Positions 23,605-36,060 of a DNA stretch of 64,000 nucleotides are shown here, piece after piece. The first letter of the stretch is position 1. Every line of letters begins with the position of its first letter. This DNA is from Nissolia schottii (lineage: Eukaryota > Streptophyta > Magnoliopsida > Fabales > Fabaceae), in NCBI GenBank assembly GCA_003254905.1, contig QANU01035109.1:34326-98325 (forward strand). Direction: 5' to 3'. The notes below the pieces were generated by a model that did no database searches, was not told where the DNA came from, and saw nothing but the letters and a program-made list of their open reading frames with translations. Made by a program: the position numbers and the translations under genes.

Positions 23605-25790
23605 TATTGAGTTTCATATAGAGAGAAGAGGAAAAATACAAGAGACACTAAAATAATAAGATAAAGGGAAAATTATATTACTAAATAGTTATGTATTATT
23701 GTGTCTCATTACATAGAGATATTCCTATTTATAGGTTAATAAGAGAATCCATGCATAATGAAAGTAAATCAACCTGAAATAAACTAAACCAAATAAGATA
23801 AATCTAAGATATAGAATATATTTATTTTTATTCTTAGCATTCCCCCTCAAGCTAAAGCACATGGAGCCTTAAGCTTGTTACAATTAAGCGGAGGAGGCAG
23901 AGGCACACGTAGAGGAAAGTCATACGCATAGTAAGGCACACTCGAAGGAACAGACACAGTGATAAGCACAAGAATGAAGCACTGGAATCATCATAAAGTA
24001 GGGACAATGGCACAAGAATGAAGCACTAGAATGTAGGCACATTGGTAAGCGCAAGAATGAAGCATCGTGACCACTAAAAAGACTCCCTCTCATCGGGTGA
24101 ACACTATTTACTTACATTCGACACCAATTATTGGTGTCGAGCTCAAGTCCAGTGACAAAAATGGAAGTAGTGCATGGAATATAAGAAATAAGCGCAATAG
24201 AGTTTTGACATTACTTATACCATTTTAGGAAATTAGAGTAGTCACCAAGAGACGGTTTCGACTGATTAGTAGGGTCTGGAATAGTAGGGACGGAAACCTA
24301 AGCAGCATTTGCTAATTTTGGGAGCATTATCATTGTAGAACGTGACAATCTTCTATGGTATGGCCCTAATTACCACAATGAGTACACTTCGAATGACCTC
24401 ATCGTATGCTGCCATAATGAGAACGATCGCGGTTGCTACTTTGGGAGACTAAAGCGAAAGTATCAATCGGAGTTGGGGCAATGACAGACTCAACGGGGTG
24501 TGTAGCATGAGCTCGAAGCAATGTAGACCACACCGTAGAAAGAGTAGGCACAATAGTCAACCCTAAAATCTAATCTCAAGTAGCAGAGTATAGTTAGGAG
24601 GCAAACCATACAGGGCCATAAGCTTAAAGAAGGTGTTGTGTTGCTCCAATTCCTTCAACGAAGTATCAGCCTGGGGTAAAAGCTCATTGAAATCATGGAG
24701 AGCAATGTGAATTTTCCCTAAATAGATCAACATAACAAACAGCTGATGAGCAATGACCTGCATGAGGTTTTGGCAAACTCCATGTAAACATTGGGTGTCA
24801 TTGGTGTAAAGAGCTTTTGCTTGTTCTCAAACTGATTCACAAGTAATATGAGTCTGAAAAATCTACTTGATAGACATATGAAAGGTGGTTTTGATGATAA
24901 TTCAAAGTTGGGAATCAATGTAAGACCATGGAGGATGCTCCGTTGCATCAACATTTTTAGCCTTTTTGGAGACGTGGTCAGAGTAGTCTTGGCAAACAAG
25001 CCAAAGTTTGATATTAGAGGCTTAAGAGTCATAGTTGCTACTATCCAATTTTTCCAGTGGAGATAGACACACTAATATAGTTGACAAAATTTGGAGGTTT
25101 AGTCTTTGGACCATCTTTGGGAGATGTTGAACAGTCACTAGTAGCCATAGTTACACAGGGGGAAAAATGGAAATTAAAAAGATATCTGACAAGATAAAGT
25201 GGTTGGATGACGAAGAGGAAGACAAATCTGGAACGAACAAGACGAGGCGAGTACGAAGGTACAAGAGGTGGCTGGGAGTGGCGTCAAACGCGCCGTCATG
25301 CGCGATGGTAAGCAACGACACGTGACTAGAGCATCAAAGAGCATAAGTGGCACATACAGGAGCGTGGATCATTAGATGGTGATGCAAGTTTAGAAAGTTT
25401 GGTTCACGTGGAGGAGGTGACCTTGAGGTTAGCGATAACAGCAAGAAAAGTCACTGAAATAGGTCAATCGATGATAGACAAAGTCTCTGATGGCAACAGT
25501 CAAATGTTCTGACAAAAGTGAACAAGGGATGTGGCTGTTGGAGAAATGGCATGAAAAGGATGGATGTTGAGTTTCATACAAAGAAAAGAGGAAAAATACA
25601 AGAGGCACCAAAATAATAAGAGAAAGGGAAAATTATGATACTAAATAGTTATGTATTATTGTGTGTTTCTTTACATAGAGATGTTTTATAGGTTAAGAAG
25701 AGAATCCATGCATAATGAAGTCAACCTAAAATAAACTAAATTAAATAAGATCAATCTAAGATATATAGTATTTATTTTTTATTCTTAACA
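23605..25790 (-). mobile_element. Non-autonomous Ty1/copia element, gag only (fossil), nested
   Basis: 2186 bp, bounded by a perfect 5-bp target duplication GTATC (23600-23604 and 25791-25795). LTRs 23605-23839 and 25565-25790, about 10 percent different by eye plus small indels, so several million years old if usual plant rates hold. A purine-rich tract next to the left LTR (GCTTGAGGGGGAAT on the minus strand) shows minus orientation. The interior holds only gag-like sequence with a zinc-knuckle-type CTHCGN..GHTIEDC. Broken, no pol. It interrupts the older copia remnant between its protease and integrase regions. Confidence 0.88.
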
Positions 25791-26929
25791 GTATCCAAAT
25801 CAAATAAATGTAACTTGAATGTAGCACCAATAGTTATGCTACCTTGAAGCAGATAAATATCGTTAACTAATATTCCTTCAATCACCATAAGGGCCCATTT
25901 GGAGACTTGTAAAACTCCACCTGTACTAGTATCCTTGAAAATCAAGTGTACTCAAAGAAATAAAAATTTTCTTCATGTCTAGAATGTGCCAATCATAAGA
26001 CAAAGTTCTCATGATCCCATCATGCGATTTGATTCAAATTGTTCCAACACCAACAACATTATAGGATGTATTATTTTCCATAAGAACAACATTACCATTA
26101 AATGGCCAGTAAGTAGGAAGCCAATCCATTTGGAAAACTGTGGTAAGGAGAGTCTGAATCAAGAATCCATGCATCATTAACCAAACTGGTTGATACTGCG
26201 AGAATATCTTTGACATATTCAACAACATTTGCTACATTACTTGAATCTTTCTCTTTAATTCTAAGTTTAGAACAATCTTCTTTCCAATGGCATTCTTTCT
26301 TGCAATATCTACATCTGCCCTCATGATGTCTAGACTCAGATCTAGACGTTCCTTTACTACTACGTGAACTAACATTCTTCCAATTACCTCTAGCTACCAA
26401 AGCATTTGTGGCACCAATAAGATCACCACCATCATGATCCATCTTTTAAATGACTCAAAAGTGCTAATTTAACCTCATCAATGTCCAGTTGTTCACGTCC
26501 ATAGATGAGTATTTCACGAAAATTCTTTTACGAATGAGGTAACAAAAGAAGTAACATTATTTCCTATTTCTCACCAAAGAATGCCTCATCCATATTTTTC
26601 AACTCCCTCACAAGAGATGTGAACTCAACAATAGGAGATTTCACCGATGTCCCTTCTTCCATATGAAGCATGTACAGAAATTTTAGAACACCACAATGGT
26701 TGGCTACTGTCTTAGTCATATACAATAACTCCAATTTGGTCCACAACGAGGTTTTTGTTTTCTCCTAAAGGACCTCTTGCAAAACATTGTTTGTAATACA
26801 TAACTGAATAGTGTTAAGAGCTTTTTGATCAATATCTTCCCATTACGAATCCTTTGTTATGCCAAGTTTCTTATCTATTCCAAAAAGTGAAACTTTCACG
26901 CCTTATTGTACAAGGATAGCCATCATACA

Positions 26930-27836
26930 TGTTAGAATATCTATTAGAATAAAATAATATTAGTATTATATCTTTAATTGATTGAGACTGATTTAGTTTA
27001 ATATTTAAATTGATTTTGTCTTTATATTTCTGATTGTGTTCCTAGCCATTGTAAGTGACACAACCTTCACTAATACAAAAATCTTTGTTGTTTATCCTTC
27101 TCTGCCTTTTGTTATTTTCTCTGCCATATTTTCCTGATTCCATCGTGAAATCTCACATGGTATCAAAGTCATGATACTCTCCATGGGTCATCTTTTCGTT
27201 TTCGCTACCTCAGAGCTTAGGCTCTCTACTTTCTACAAAAACTCTTTTTGCCATTCTCCATAAAGCTCTCTAATATGTCTTTTTTGTTCACTGCCTCTTG
27301 ACCCCAGTTAGCGACACGACCACCATCATCCTAATTGTCGTTTCCTGACTTGTTGCTGCCTTTGCTGCCTCTGTGCAGTTCGATGTTGCTTATCGTTGCC
27401 GCTACACAACCCCGATATTGCCTATCGCTGCCTTTGTGCAGCCCTCGATGTTGTTTGTTGCTGCCTCTGTGCAGCCCCCGATGTTGCCTATTGCTACCTC
27501 TGCACAGCGTCCGATGTTGCCTATCACCCGAAAACCTTCGTTGCTTTGTGACAAGCTTAAAACTCAAGGAGCTTTAGCTTGAGGGAGGGTGTTAGAATAT
27601 CTATTAGAATAAAATAATATCAATATTATATCTTTAATTGATTTAGACTGATTTAGTTCAATATTTAAATTGATTTTTTCTTTATATTTCTAATTATGTT
27701 CCTAACCTATATTTTGACTTTATTTCATTGCAAATGACACAACTTGCACTAATACAAAAATCTTTGTTGTTTATCCTTCTCTGCCTTTTGTTATTTTCTC
27801 CGCAATATTTTCTTGATTCCATCATGAAATCTCACT
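26930..27836 (+). mobile_element. TRIM-like miniature LTR retrotransposon (fossil), nested
   Basis: 907 bp, flanked by ATACA (26925-26929 and 27837-27841). LTRs 26930-27157 and 27590-27836, starting TGTTAGAATATCTATTAG, about 6 percent different by eye plus one indel of about 20 bp. Directly inside the left LTR is TGGTATCAAAGTC, a primer-binding site of the initiator-Met tRNA type; directly before the right LTR is GCTTGAGGGAGGG, a polypurine tract. The 432-bp interior has no gag or pol and contains a minisatellite. It lies inside the gag region of the older copia remnant, in opposite orientation. A related LTR fragment is at 33278-33345. Confidence 0.88.
27364..27525. repeat. Minisatellite of 31-33 bp units, five copies, inside the TRIM-like element
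   Basis: Units begin GCTGCCTCTGTGCAGC and end GATGTTGCCTATC, with moderate divergence between copies. The three right-hand units are 33 bp, a multiple of three. Confidence 0.85.
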
Positions 27837-27959
27837 ATACAAATCTTCCACATTCCAAAGTTGATGTGACCATCGAATGGTTGAATATCAAAATTCATGG
27901 ACAACATCGTCAAATAAATTTTTCCATAACTCAACTAGATGCTCACAAAAGGAGAAGGT

Positions 27960-28420
27960 TAGAACACAAGTCCAGGAGAGAGAACAGACATTCTCTAGGC
28001 TGCCAGCCCAAGATTCTCGACTCCACTCGGCCTAACAAGGCCAAAGGAGAAAACAATGTCTTCTCCTTCCACAATCAACAGACTGTGTAACTAACTCCTA
28101 GATAAGTGCGAAGGATAAACCTCATAGATAAGAGAAAACTGTTATTTGAATTCCTCGTGTTCTATGTCTATCTAACCGATCTAGCTCACTTATAAAAGCA
28201 CATGACCTTAGGTCACCAGGTATCACTCATTCACTCTCTAGAATACTCACAAAACACTTGTGTTTATTTGAGCGCCGAAGTACCTTTGTAAATACATCTT
28301 TCCACCGATCTCTCACGCACGAGGAACTCATGTTAGAGCTTCCGTCCAGACATTGGAGCTTCCATCAGAGTGCTTTCCTTAACCCTCTACTCGTATTTAG
28401 GTAACCTCGTCTCCTAAATG
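27960..28420 (+). mobile_element. Probable LTR fragment of Ty3 Tat-like type (fossil)
   Basis: Contains CTTATAAAAGCAC (about 28190) followed about 90 bp later by GAGCGCCGAAGTACCTTTGTA, which resembles the end region of Tat/Ogre-class LTRs. Ends undefined; assigned from motif resemblance only. Confidence 0.35.
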
Positions 28421-30237
28421 AATTATTCTTGAATAGATACAAATTAAATTAAAGAACAAAATTGATAAATCAATTAAAAACAGAAGGCCAAATTGATGAA
28501 AAAAAAAAAAGAGGAGTAAGGGAACCAAATTAATAGATCAAAAGAATTTAGAGAACCATAAAGATAAATTAACCTAAATTCTACTATTAGCTGAAACCGA
28601 AATATTAGTCATAGATAGAGCATAATCCACCTAATACTCCAAGAGCATCCACTAATTTGTCTCTTATGGTTTATTACTACAAACAGAGCCCGAAAGGATA
28701 ACTACAGATATAATAAAAGGGGAGGGTCGGTGAATCTGCAACATGCTGCTCAATTTCTTACCCAATCCATTATGCAACACCGTGCCACTTTTCCGCTAAA
28801 ACGAATCAAGAAACAATTAACATTGTAAAGTTCTCCAGATCTGTGTGTTTGTTAAGAAAAGAATACAACCACATGTCCATATTATTTTATGATTGATTAT
28901 GCCCAGATAATTATATTATTTTCCTTGACTTTTGTTTGCGCGAGTACTTCCAATCTTAATTGAAACCCAAACATTTTTGTTATTACAAAGACTTGTGTCT
29001 CATTTTACATTACTAGATTTACAAAGCATACGATACAGACAGTTATGCCTTATTTTTTTCTATAAATGCATCAGTCTACGATTTATAAAAATTGCTGTAA
29101 AGAACAGTTTGATATGATTATCAATTTTTTGCCCAGATCTGAATCTGAAATTCTATTATTTTATTTTTAAAGTTGCAATTCCATGTTTGCCCCCACTTAT
29201 GTTAATAAAGTTTCAATTTTGCCCTTATTAATCTACTGCACTGTTTATTTACCCCCCCCTAATTTGGTGAAACGTCTGATATACCCTCACTTAATTGAGA
29301 AAATATCAATTTTGCCCTCGTCCTTGTCTTCTCCAACCTTCAAACTCTTCTTCTGGTTCCCAAAAAGAAGGAAGCAAAACAGAGCATAGATTGCTCTTTC
29401 TTGCACAAACCCATGGCACAAATCTCGGCTCGTCCTTCCACTCTTATTTTCATGTGCTCCTCTCTCATCTTTCTCTATTTTTTTCTTCCACTCTTCCCTC
29501 CTCTTTCTCAGTATTTTTCCCCTGCTTATCCCTCCTCTGTTTAGAATGTTTTTTTTTTCTTTCTTTTCTTATGTGTTGTTGGCCTGCTACGTCTTGGTTC
29601 CCTTCTCTAATGTCTTCTTTATTTAATTTGAATCTTAGAGGCCTATGTTTGATTGGGATTTGGTTTTGTAATTTATCTTTTATCCTTAATTTAATTTGAC
29701 TTTTGAGCATTGTTCCTTTGATTATGCTATGCTTCTTTTACGTTTTTGCTTAAGTTTGTGGTATATTTGATGAATTTATTGTCTACCATGTGTATTTATA
29801 TACAGTCATATAGCATAAAAAATATATTTTCTTAGCCGCCATGGCATCCGCCATAAGCCGCAATGCCATACGCCATATTTCTATGGCTGATTGTTGGCTC
29901 GCCGCCATATGCTATTAACAACATTGTTTGTATTATGTTTAATTTTGTAATGATAAGACAAAAAAATATGACAAATGATTTAAAATATTCTTAAGATCTC
30001 TTTTTCACTCATTCATAATTTTATTCGTGTCCCTATACTTGTGTGTTGTATCAACAAGCAAACACAATCTAAACTCCAGATACCCAAAATTCGTTAAACT
30101 CTAATTTGACCAAACTCATTTCAGTTTAGAATAAAGCTACCTGGCACTAACTCAAACTCGACACCTTAAGAAAAATAAATATTGAATCACTTAAACCAAC
30201 TAACCAACCGCGAGTGTGTTTCCTTCTAATTAAATAC
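28421..30237. other. Intergenic, no gene supported
   Basis: AT-rich. Contains CAATTTTGCCCT motifs (29170-29330) and a short tract with repeated GCCAT units (29838-29920), both of a kind found in plant dispersed repeats. No bounded element. Confidence 0.4.
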
Positions 30238-30570
30238 TCAATCTGTTCATCAATAGCAGTCCATTTGACTTTTTTGGTACATTGCTAAAGCAATGTATCT
30301 GAATGCAAATTGTGTGCAAATACATTGATTTAGGGAATGGATCATGTCATGTGTATTTTTTACATGACAAGATCATGTGTGATCTTCTATCATCAATTTA
30401 AAGAGTAGAACCCATACATGACATAAACAATGAAAAAATTGATGGTGAAATATTACACATGATCTTGTCATGTGGCAAATACACATAAAATGATTCCTTC
30501 CCATTGATTTAACAATGTATAAAAAAAAGTCAAATGAACTACTATTGAGGAACAGGAACAGAGAGAATAG
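30238..30570. mobile_element. Stowaway-like MITE, about 330 bp
   Basis: Left end CTCAATCTGTTCATCAATAG. The right end, reverse complemented, has CTGTTCCTCAATAGTAG. The arms then share CATTTGACTTTTTT, CATTG.TA and a CATGACAAGATCATGTGT block near the centre, so most of the element folds back. The end resembles the Stowaway CTCCCTCTGTTCC consensus. A diverged relative of its centre lies at about 61675-61795. Confidence 0.7.
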
Positions 30571-32138
30571 TAAAAAGTATAGAGATATGATATAATATAC
30601 AAGATAAATTAGGCTCATCACTCGTAAGGTCTAGTGAAATTATACTGACACCCACTTTATTTTCAAGTGTTATTGATCTCTCCAAATAAACACGGATCTC
30701 ATCTAATTAGAAGTCATTTCATTAAGGTGTTTTAATTGTTACGCCTTTAACTTCATTGGAGGTTTGGTGTAATTTACCCTAATATATGTGTGTTTAGGAG
30801 AATTGAAAATAAAAATTAGAGTTCTGTTCGAGCATGTGGATCTTTGTTGGTCTGTCTTGCTTGCAAAACAAGGCGCAAGAAAAGAAGAAAATCTGCAACA
30901 AATCTTGATCAGTTGGGGCATGTGCTATAAGACATCGATTCCAATTTCAGATACATTATTAAGTTGTTATTTCACTTCCACACGAATTCTCAAAACATGT
31001 CCTCTATATATGGGTCTTCACCCCTGAATCAAGATTTATGTCCCATAATAAAAAATAAAAAAAATGTTCACTCTTTTCATAGGATTTGGGTTCCATTTTT
31101 CCAATTATTGGAAATTAGCATTTCCTCTTATTGTATATGAGCCAATAGAGTAAGCAGGAGAATTGAGAGCAGTCAAAGTGAAGAGATGATAGGTCTTTCT
31201 CCACACATGTTCGCCACTACTGAAGATAAGAAAAAAAAGGTGGCAGATATCTTTCACAACAACTTCATTGACCTTAATACTCAATCACATGGAACATGAT
31301 GCTGATAGCAAAGCAAAGAATCCCAGAGGTTGTGGTCTGCTATAATTAACCAATTTGGAAGCAGGTCAACGATTAATGTTGTTTTTCTAAGAATGTTTAA
31401 CTTGACTTCCAATAGGAGTTATTTCTCACATAGTTTTATACTTTACTTGAGACAAAATGATATCTATTGGGTAAGACATGGAAGGTAGAAGGAACCACTC
31501 CTGGTCTTCACAATATGGTTTAGCTAATTTGAAAGGTCTGATTGAAGACTCATAAGTAGATTCTTTGAAACTTGTTCAAACATATTTTCAAATATGGTCT
31601 AATCTTCCCCCACTCAGCTGCCTAATTTGACTTGAATACTCATAAAAGATTCCATACATCAAAATAAATTAACTATATATTTTTTTGCACTTTTTTGCTT
31701 TCTAAGTTCCTAATTTATATGAGTTTGCTAAATTGAGTTAGCAAAAATAGAAGAAAAGAACTTCTGAAGAACATATCTATAAACAAATACAGCTCGATCT
31801 TGATCAGCAAAAAACAAATTAGCTTGTAAAACATAAAATTAATGAATCAGCCACAGCATCATACACAGCGATTTGCCAAGATCATTAAGCAGTTTAGCAT
31901 CTACACAGCTCAGTAAGTAGTAAACGTTGTCAAAGTTTTTCAACTATGTAATATACCTCCTACTCTATGTCTAAAATATAAAATAAAAAAAAAATTAAGA
32001 CCCTGTTCCAAAAAAATAAAAATAAAAATAAAAAAGAGGAAACGAGATTAAGACACTTTACCAAATCACACCAAACCCATCCATGATATGCAAACCCCAT
32101 CAACCAATCTTCCCCCAAAATCCCCAAATTCATTCAAT
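30571..32138. other. Intergenic, no gene supported
   Basis: AT-rich. The last 100 bp are the presumed 3' flank of the minus-strand membrane-protein gene. Confidence 0.5.
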
Positions 32139-32666
32139 TCAACCAACAACACCACCTTCACCTTGTCCATTATTCCTTTTGACCAGAGCAAAATACCCCA
32201 AAACAGCACAAACAGCAGCAACAAAATTCCCTTCCTTCAGCAAAATCCTCACCACAAAGCTGAAAATCTCCCTAGTAATCTTCCTCCCCTCCACCACAAG
32301 GGTCCTCTTAGGCTTACCAAAGAAGGCAAGCAACACCACTACGGTGATCCACGTCACCACCACCGCGGGAACCATCACAGCCAGCGCCGCAACCATCGAA
32401 AGAACCCCAAAGACAGTTCCAAGAAGCACCGAGGCATAGATTGCTGGCCACCCAGATGACTGAGATTGGGATTGGAGGTTGTACCAAGAGAGCGTGGATT
32501 TGAGGAAGTTCCACGAAGAGGCCAAAAGGGTGCCGTAGACAAGGAAGAAGAGGCATGCCCATGTTCTCCTCTTGCTCATGATGTTGAGGAGGAAGATGTA
32601 AGAGGAAGGTGCTTGTTGCTGTTGTTGCTGTTGTTGTTGTTGTGGTTCATCTTCTAATTTAGCCAT
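32139..32666 (-). CDS. Small plant membrane protein with poly-Gln N terminus, function unknown
   Basis: 175 residues, one exon, ATG at 32666-32664, TGA at 32141-32139. A further in-frame stretch upstream starts with GTG and is not used. Residues 9-18 are ten consecutive Gln encoded by mixed CAA/CAG. Four hydrophobic stretches follow: about 35-57, 74-97, 98-117 and 147-162. Between the third and fourth is a basic FGKPKRTLVVEGRKITREIF loop, likely cytosolic. The layout (short soluble N terminus, paired hydrophobic helices, small size) is reminiscent of PRA1-like or other small plant membrane proteins, but I do not recognise a diagnostic motif. Codon use and GC content are higher than in the surroundings, which supports a real gene. 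Confidence 0.75.
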   Translation of the reverse strand: MAKLEDEPQQQQQQQQQQAPSSYIFLLNIMSKRRTWACLFFLVYGTLLASSWNFLKSTLSWYNLQSQSQSSGWPAIYASVLLGTVFGVLSMVAALAVMVPAVVVTWITVVVLLAFFGKPKRTLVVEGRKITREIFSFVVRILLKEGNFVAAVCAVLGYFALVKRNNGQGEGGVVG

Positions 32667-33277
32667 GGGGACAGTCACAAAACCTCAAAGAAACAAGAGC
32701 CAAAGACACTAGGAGTGTGTCTTTTACTTTTTCTTTTACCCTTTCCTATGTTTTTTGTTTTGCGGACTCTGGTTTTTTTCCACTCAAAAGAATAAAAAAA
32801 CTGGTTGCAATGCGGGGTCTGCTCATGTCTATGGCCCTCCGGTTTACACCATCAAAAGTATACTAGATATTGTAAGATTTGTTTTATTTTTAGGACAACT
32901 ACCCTCTAAAGTTAAAATTAAAAAATCTCACCTTAGAGTTTTAAAAAAAACTCATTTTAAAAGATAATATGAGAAAATTTTGTGGTTTTTTTATTATAAT
33001 TATTTTCACTTAAAAATAATAAAGTTGACTTTTTAATGTACTTCAAAAGAAAATAAAAAATTCCATACTTCCATTAAACTTAAATTTGAGACTCTCCACT
33101 AGAAAAGATTTCTTCTATTTTTGAATAAATAAAATGGAAAGTGAAACTCCTTTTTATTTTATGAATTTAATAATGAAATCTCTTACTTTATCCTCTAAAG
33201 TGATATAATCACTATAGAAGAGTCAAATTTTATCTTTTGTTCTACTTTAGGAAATGGTAAGATTTAATACATATTTT
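32667..33277. other. Upstream flank of the membrane-protein gene and intergenic DNA
   Basis: The first 100 bp presumably hold the leader of the minus-strand gene. No TATA box is clear. The rest is AT-rich and featureless. Confidence 0.4.
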
Positions 33278-33345
33278 TGTTAGAATAAAATAGTTTATGC
33301 TATATCTCTGATTGATTTTAGATTATTTAGATTGATATTGAGGTA
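33278..33345 (+). mobile_element. Fragment of a TRIM-like LTR (fossil)
   Basis: TGTTAGAATAAAATAGTTTA followed by ATATCTCTGATTGATTTTAG and ATTTAGATTGATATT matches, with one internal gap, the left part of the TRIM LTRs at 26930 and 27590. Only about 70 bp remain. Confidence 0.6.
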
Positions 33346-33499
33346 ATGCTCATTTTGGTTTCTAAAAGTGTAAACTCAAGTCACTTTATCCTTAAAATTC
33401 AAATTTGATTAACATTGATGCAAAAACTGAATAACAAAGAGGTTTTTTGATAACATCATCAAAATGGTTACATCAAATGCCCTAATAGGGACTTAGTTC

Positions 33500-34265
33500 G
33501 TAATGGACGAAGAAGAAGAAGAAAACAAAACAAAACTAGAAAATAAAGGTTCCGTGAAAGAATAATGGCAGAGACTTGACATGGGACAAATTGGGATCCC
33601 TCCCTTATCGTGTCACACCCCTCACAATCTTCATTTTCGCACCTGCGATTCTCCTAGGGTTGCTTCAGTCTTCAAATCTCATTACACTCTCTTTGGGGTC
33701 ATTGGAGTTGTATTTATAGAGTCTAGACCCAGAATTAGGTCAACAAAACACTGAAATTCAGATTTTTGACAACACTACACTGTAATAGTAAAAATGTCAT
33801 AACTTGTGCTACACATATCCAATTGAGCTGATCCAAGTCTCTAATTAAAACTAAAAGAAATATATACAACTTTTTAGTGTGATCAATGTCGAGATTCATC
33901 CTTCATCAAGGTGAAAAATTCTTGACAAAGTCAACATAGAAAAAGCTTCAACATATCTTCACCCAAATCTTTCCAAATCACATTCAAATTTATCTTTTCT
34001 GATCTAAATCTTCTCTTCAAATTTTTTTTTTCATCAATCTTATCTCTTATCTTCTTCTAATCTTCAATGATCCTCTTGAGATTTATTTTCCTAAAATTTA
34101 AATAAAAACTACAAAAAAAGAGATATAAACCAATAAAATCTAAATAATTCTACTAAATGCAAACTATCCTAATCTATGCCTAGAAATAAGTAAAAATTCT
34201 AAAAATCCATTAAAAAACACTTAAGAAACAAACTAAGAAAAGACCCAAATTAGATATTTATCAAA
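33500..34265. mobile_element. Possible LTR-derived sequence of unknown family (fossil)
   Basis: The far end reads, on the minus strand, TGATAAATATCTAATTTGGG. The left part has a TATTTATAGAGTC box and a GGTTGCTTCAGTC stretch. It looks like retrotransposon edge sequence, but no partner or target duplication is visible. Confidence 0.3.
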
Positions 34266-34269
34266 CATC

Positions 34270-34821
34270 TCCCCTCCTGCCCCTCTGCCAGAGGTGGGCA
34301 CACGTTATAATACAAAAATAGATTTACCTTTTGCCTTATTATGCTTTATTTACTATTCAGATATATGCTTATACACATACACACACACACACCATGTTTC
34401 ATGTGCAGTATATGTTTTGGAAGTGATACCGAGGTGCCCACTACTGAGTTGACAACTCACTCATCTGTCATGTTTTTCAAATACATTAGAGGAAAGTGAG
34501 AACGTCCGCTTCATTTATTAGCAGCGAGGTCCACTATCAGTAGTAAGCTCTACTTTGCAGTGGGGTCTATCAGGGTTATATTTATTAGTTATGCTCTAGA
34601 TTAACTTAGGCAGGATCCCGTTTTCGCATACATGTACTAGTATATTAGCATTTATTTTCTAGACAGATGTAATTAAAGATTTTATTTATTTTTGAAGACC
34701 AGTCATTTATTTATATAATTAGTTATTAATTTTGACATGTATGAACAATAGTATGCCATGTCAGAGCTTCCGTAGGGACAGTAACCCTACTTGCAGTCAC
34801 GTTCTAAGTTGGGGCGTGACA
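34270..34821 (+). mobile_element. Ty3/gypsy-type LTR fragment (fossil)
   Basis: Ends GTTCTAAGTTGGGGCGTGACA. It is an inverted relative of the fragment at 19509-20510: shared landmarks include the GACTGCAAGTAGGGTTACTG region (minus strand), TGACATGGCATAC and the CCCACTGCAAAG block. The left part is truncated. Contains a short CA run near 34378. Confidence 0.55.
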
Positions 34822-34929
34822 ACTTTGTAGTGAAGTTAGTCTTAGTTTCAGTTTCAAAAATTTATTTTAGTTTATGTCATGTCCTAGAGTGTTCCTGATG
34901 ACTCTCCAATTAGAGTTCTTTTTGCATAT

Positions 34930-36060
34930 TAATTCATATAGTTTTTAGGAATTTTAGTTGTATAATAGGTTGCATTTGCATGCATTCATGTAGAATTTCA
35001 CTTAGGTGCATAAAATAACCATTTAGCCATGCTAGGTGAAAATATGTGTTTTTGAGTGTATTTTAGGTAAAAAAATGTCTATGGGAGGAAGCTATGAAAA
35101 TTTGGAAAGCATGGAAGCGAAGAAAAGTCAAGAAAATATGAAGAAATAGCTTTAGGGAGCACTCTAGTGAAGCAAAAAGGGCTCCAGTGCATAGTGGAGG
35201 AAGGAAAATTACTGTCACCAAAATAACACTAGTTGCTCGAGTGACTATTTTAATGTCTTGAGTGACCGACCTTCACTTCCAAAAAAAATTAAGATTTCTT
35301 ATACTCTAGCAGCTCCTTTATAAATAGAAGATGATCACCTCAACTCGAAGGCATCAAGTAGGAAAATTTGGAAGAGGAGGCAACCCTAGGAGAGCTAGAA
35401 GAACACTAGAGATTCCATTGATCACCCGGATCAATTGGAATTCGTTATTTCTCATTTATCTTATGTATTTCTTCTCCTCTCCTGTCTTTGTTTGTCATTC
35501 TTTCTATCATGAACTAAACTATTTCTAGTTAGGACATGGACGGCAGCTCTTTGTCGTTTATTGAATTTACATTTACTATTCTATGATTGTTGAACTATTT
35601 ATATGCTTGATAACCATATAGGTATTTAGTATCCTCACAGGAGACGAGAAAGAAGGCAAGAGTACATTAAGCTTACCAAACTATAGCTTGAGTGAGACGC
35701 TGAGAGGTTTTACCATGACTTGTGTGGTCGTGCGAGAGACTGGTAGCTCGGGCATAAATCCTTAGAATAGGTTTAGACCTCCTAAGAGATTAGAGGGACT
35801 GATCTAGACTAAGAGGGTTACTCGACCACGAAAGATGATAGTAGCCATTAACCCCGACCAAAAATTCTCAATAAGTTCATAATTGGATAGGCGTAGTAAC
35901 TAGCAACATAGACAATAAGAGTGGAAGTCAAGTGTCCTAACACCTCATCCTATCTAACTTCTCAAAAATCAATTCAGTTGCATTTTTAATTGTTTTATTT
36001 TTAGTTTTTATTTAAATTTTGCAATTAATCAAAAATCCCAAAAAGAGTGATACCAAAATA
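34930..36060 (+). mobile_element. Probable Athila-like Ty3 LTR fragment (fossil)
   Basis: Contains CTTTATAAATAGAAG (about 35318), then CATGAACTAAACTATTTCTAG and a region with repeated GAGAGACTGG/CTAAGAG motifs. The order recalls Athila-class LTRs of legumes. No open frames and no target duplication; boundaries are guesses. Confidence 0.35.

Larger units (their letters stand above)
22700..27905 (-). mobile_element. Ty1/copia remnant (fossil), host of two nested insertions
   Basis: Read on the minus strand, order from right to left: gag start region (27905-27837), gag body (about 26900-26440), zinc-knuckle CCHC near 26330 (CRYCKKECHWKEDC), protease-like WILDS near 26180, pre-integrase region (26050-25796, with LQGSITIG), then after an insertion the GKQTSVKLGKS and TKGNIDFINSD integrase-proximal block (about 23590-23230). 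Reverse transcriptase and RNase H are absent. About 22700-23215 is LTR-like, with a TATATATAGAG box on the minus strand. Clearly broken many times and partly deleted. Two elements sit inside it (23605-25790 and 26930-27836), so it is the oldest layer. The outer limits are approximate and the right LTR is not seen. Confidence 0.8.
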
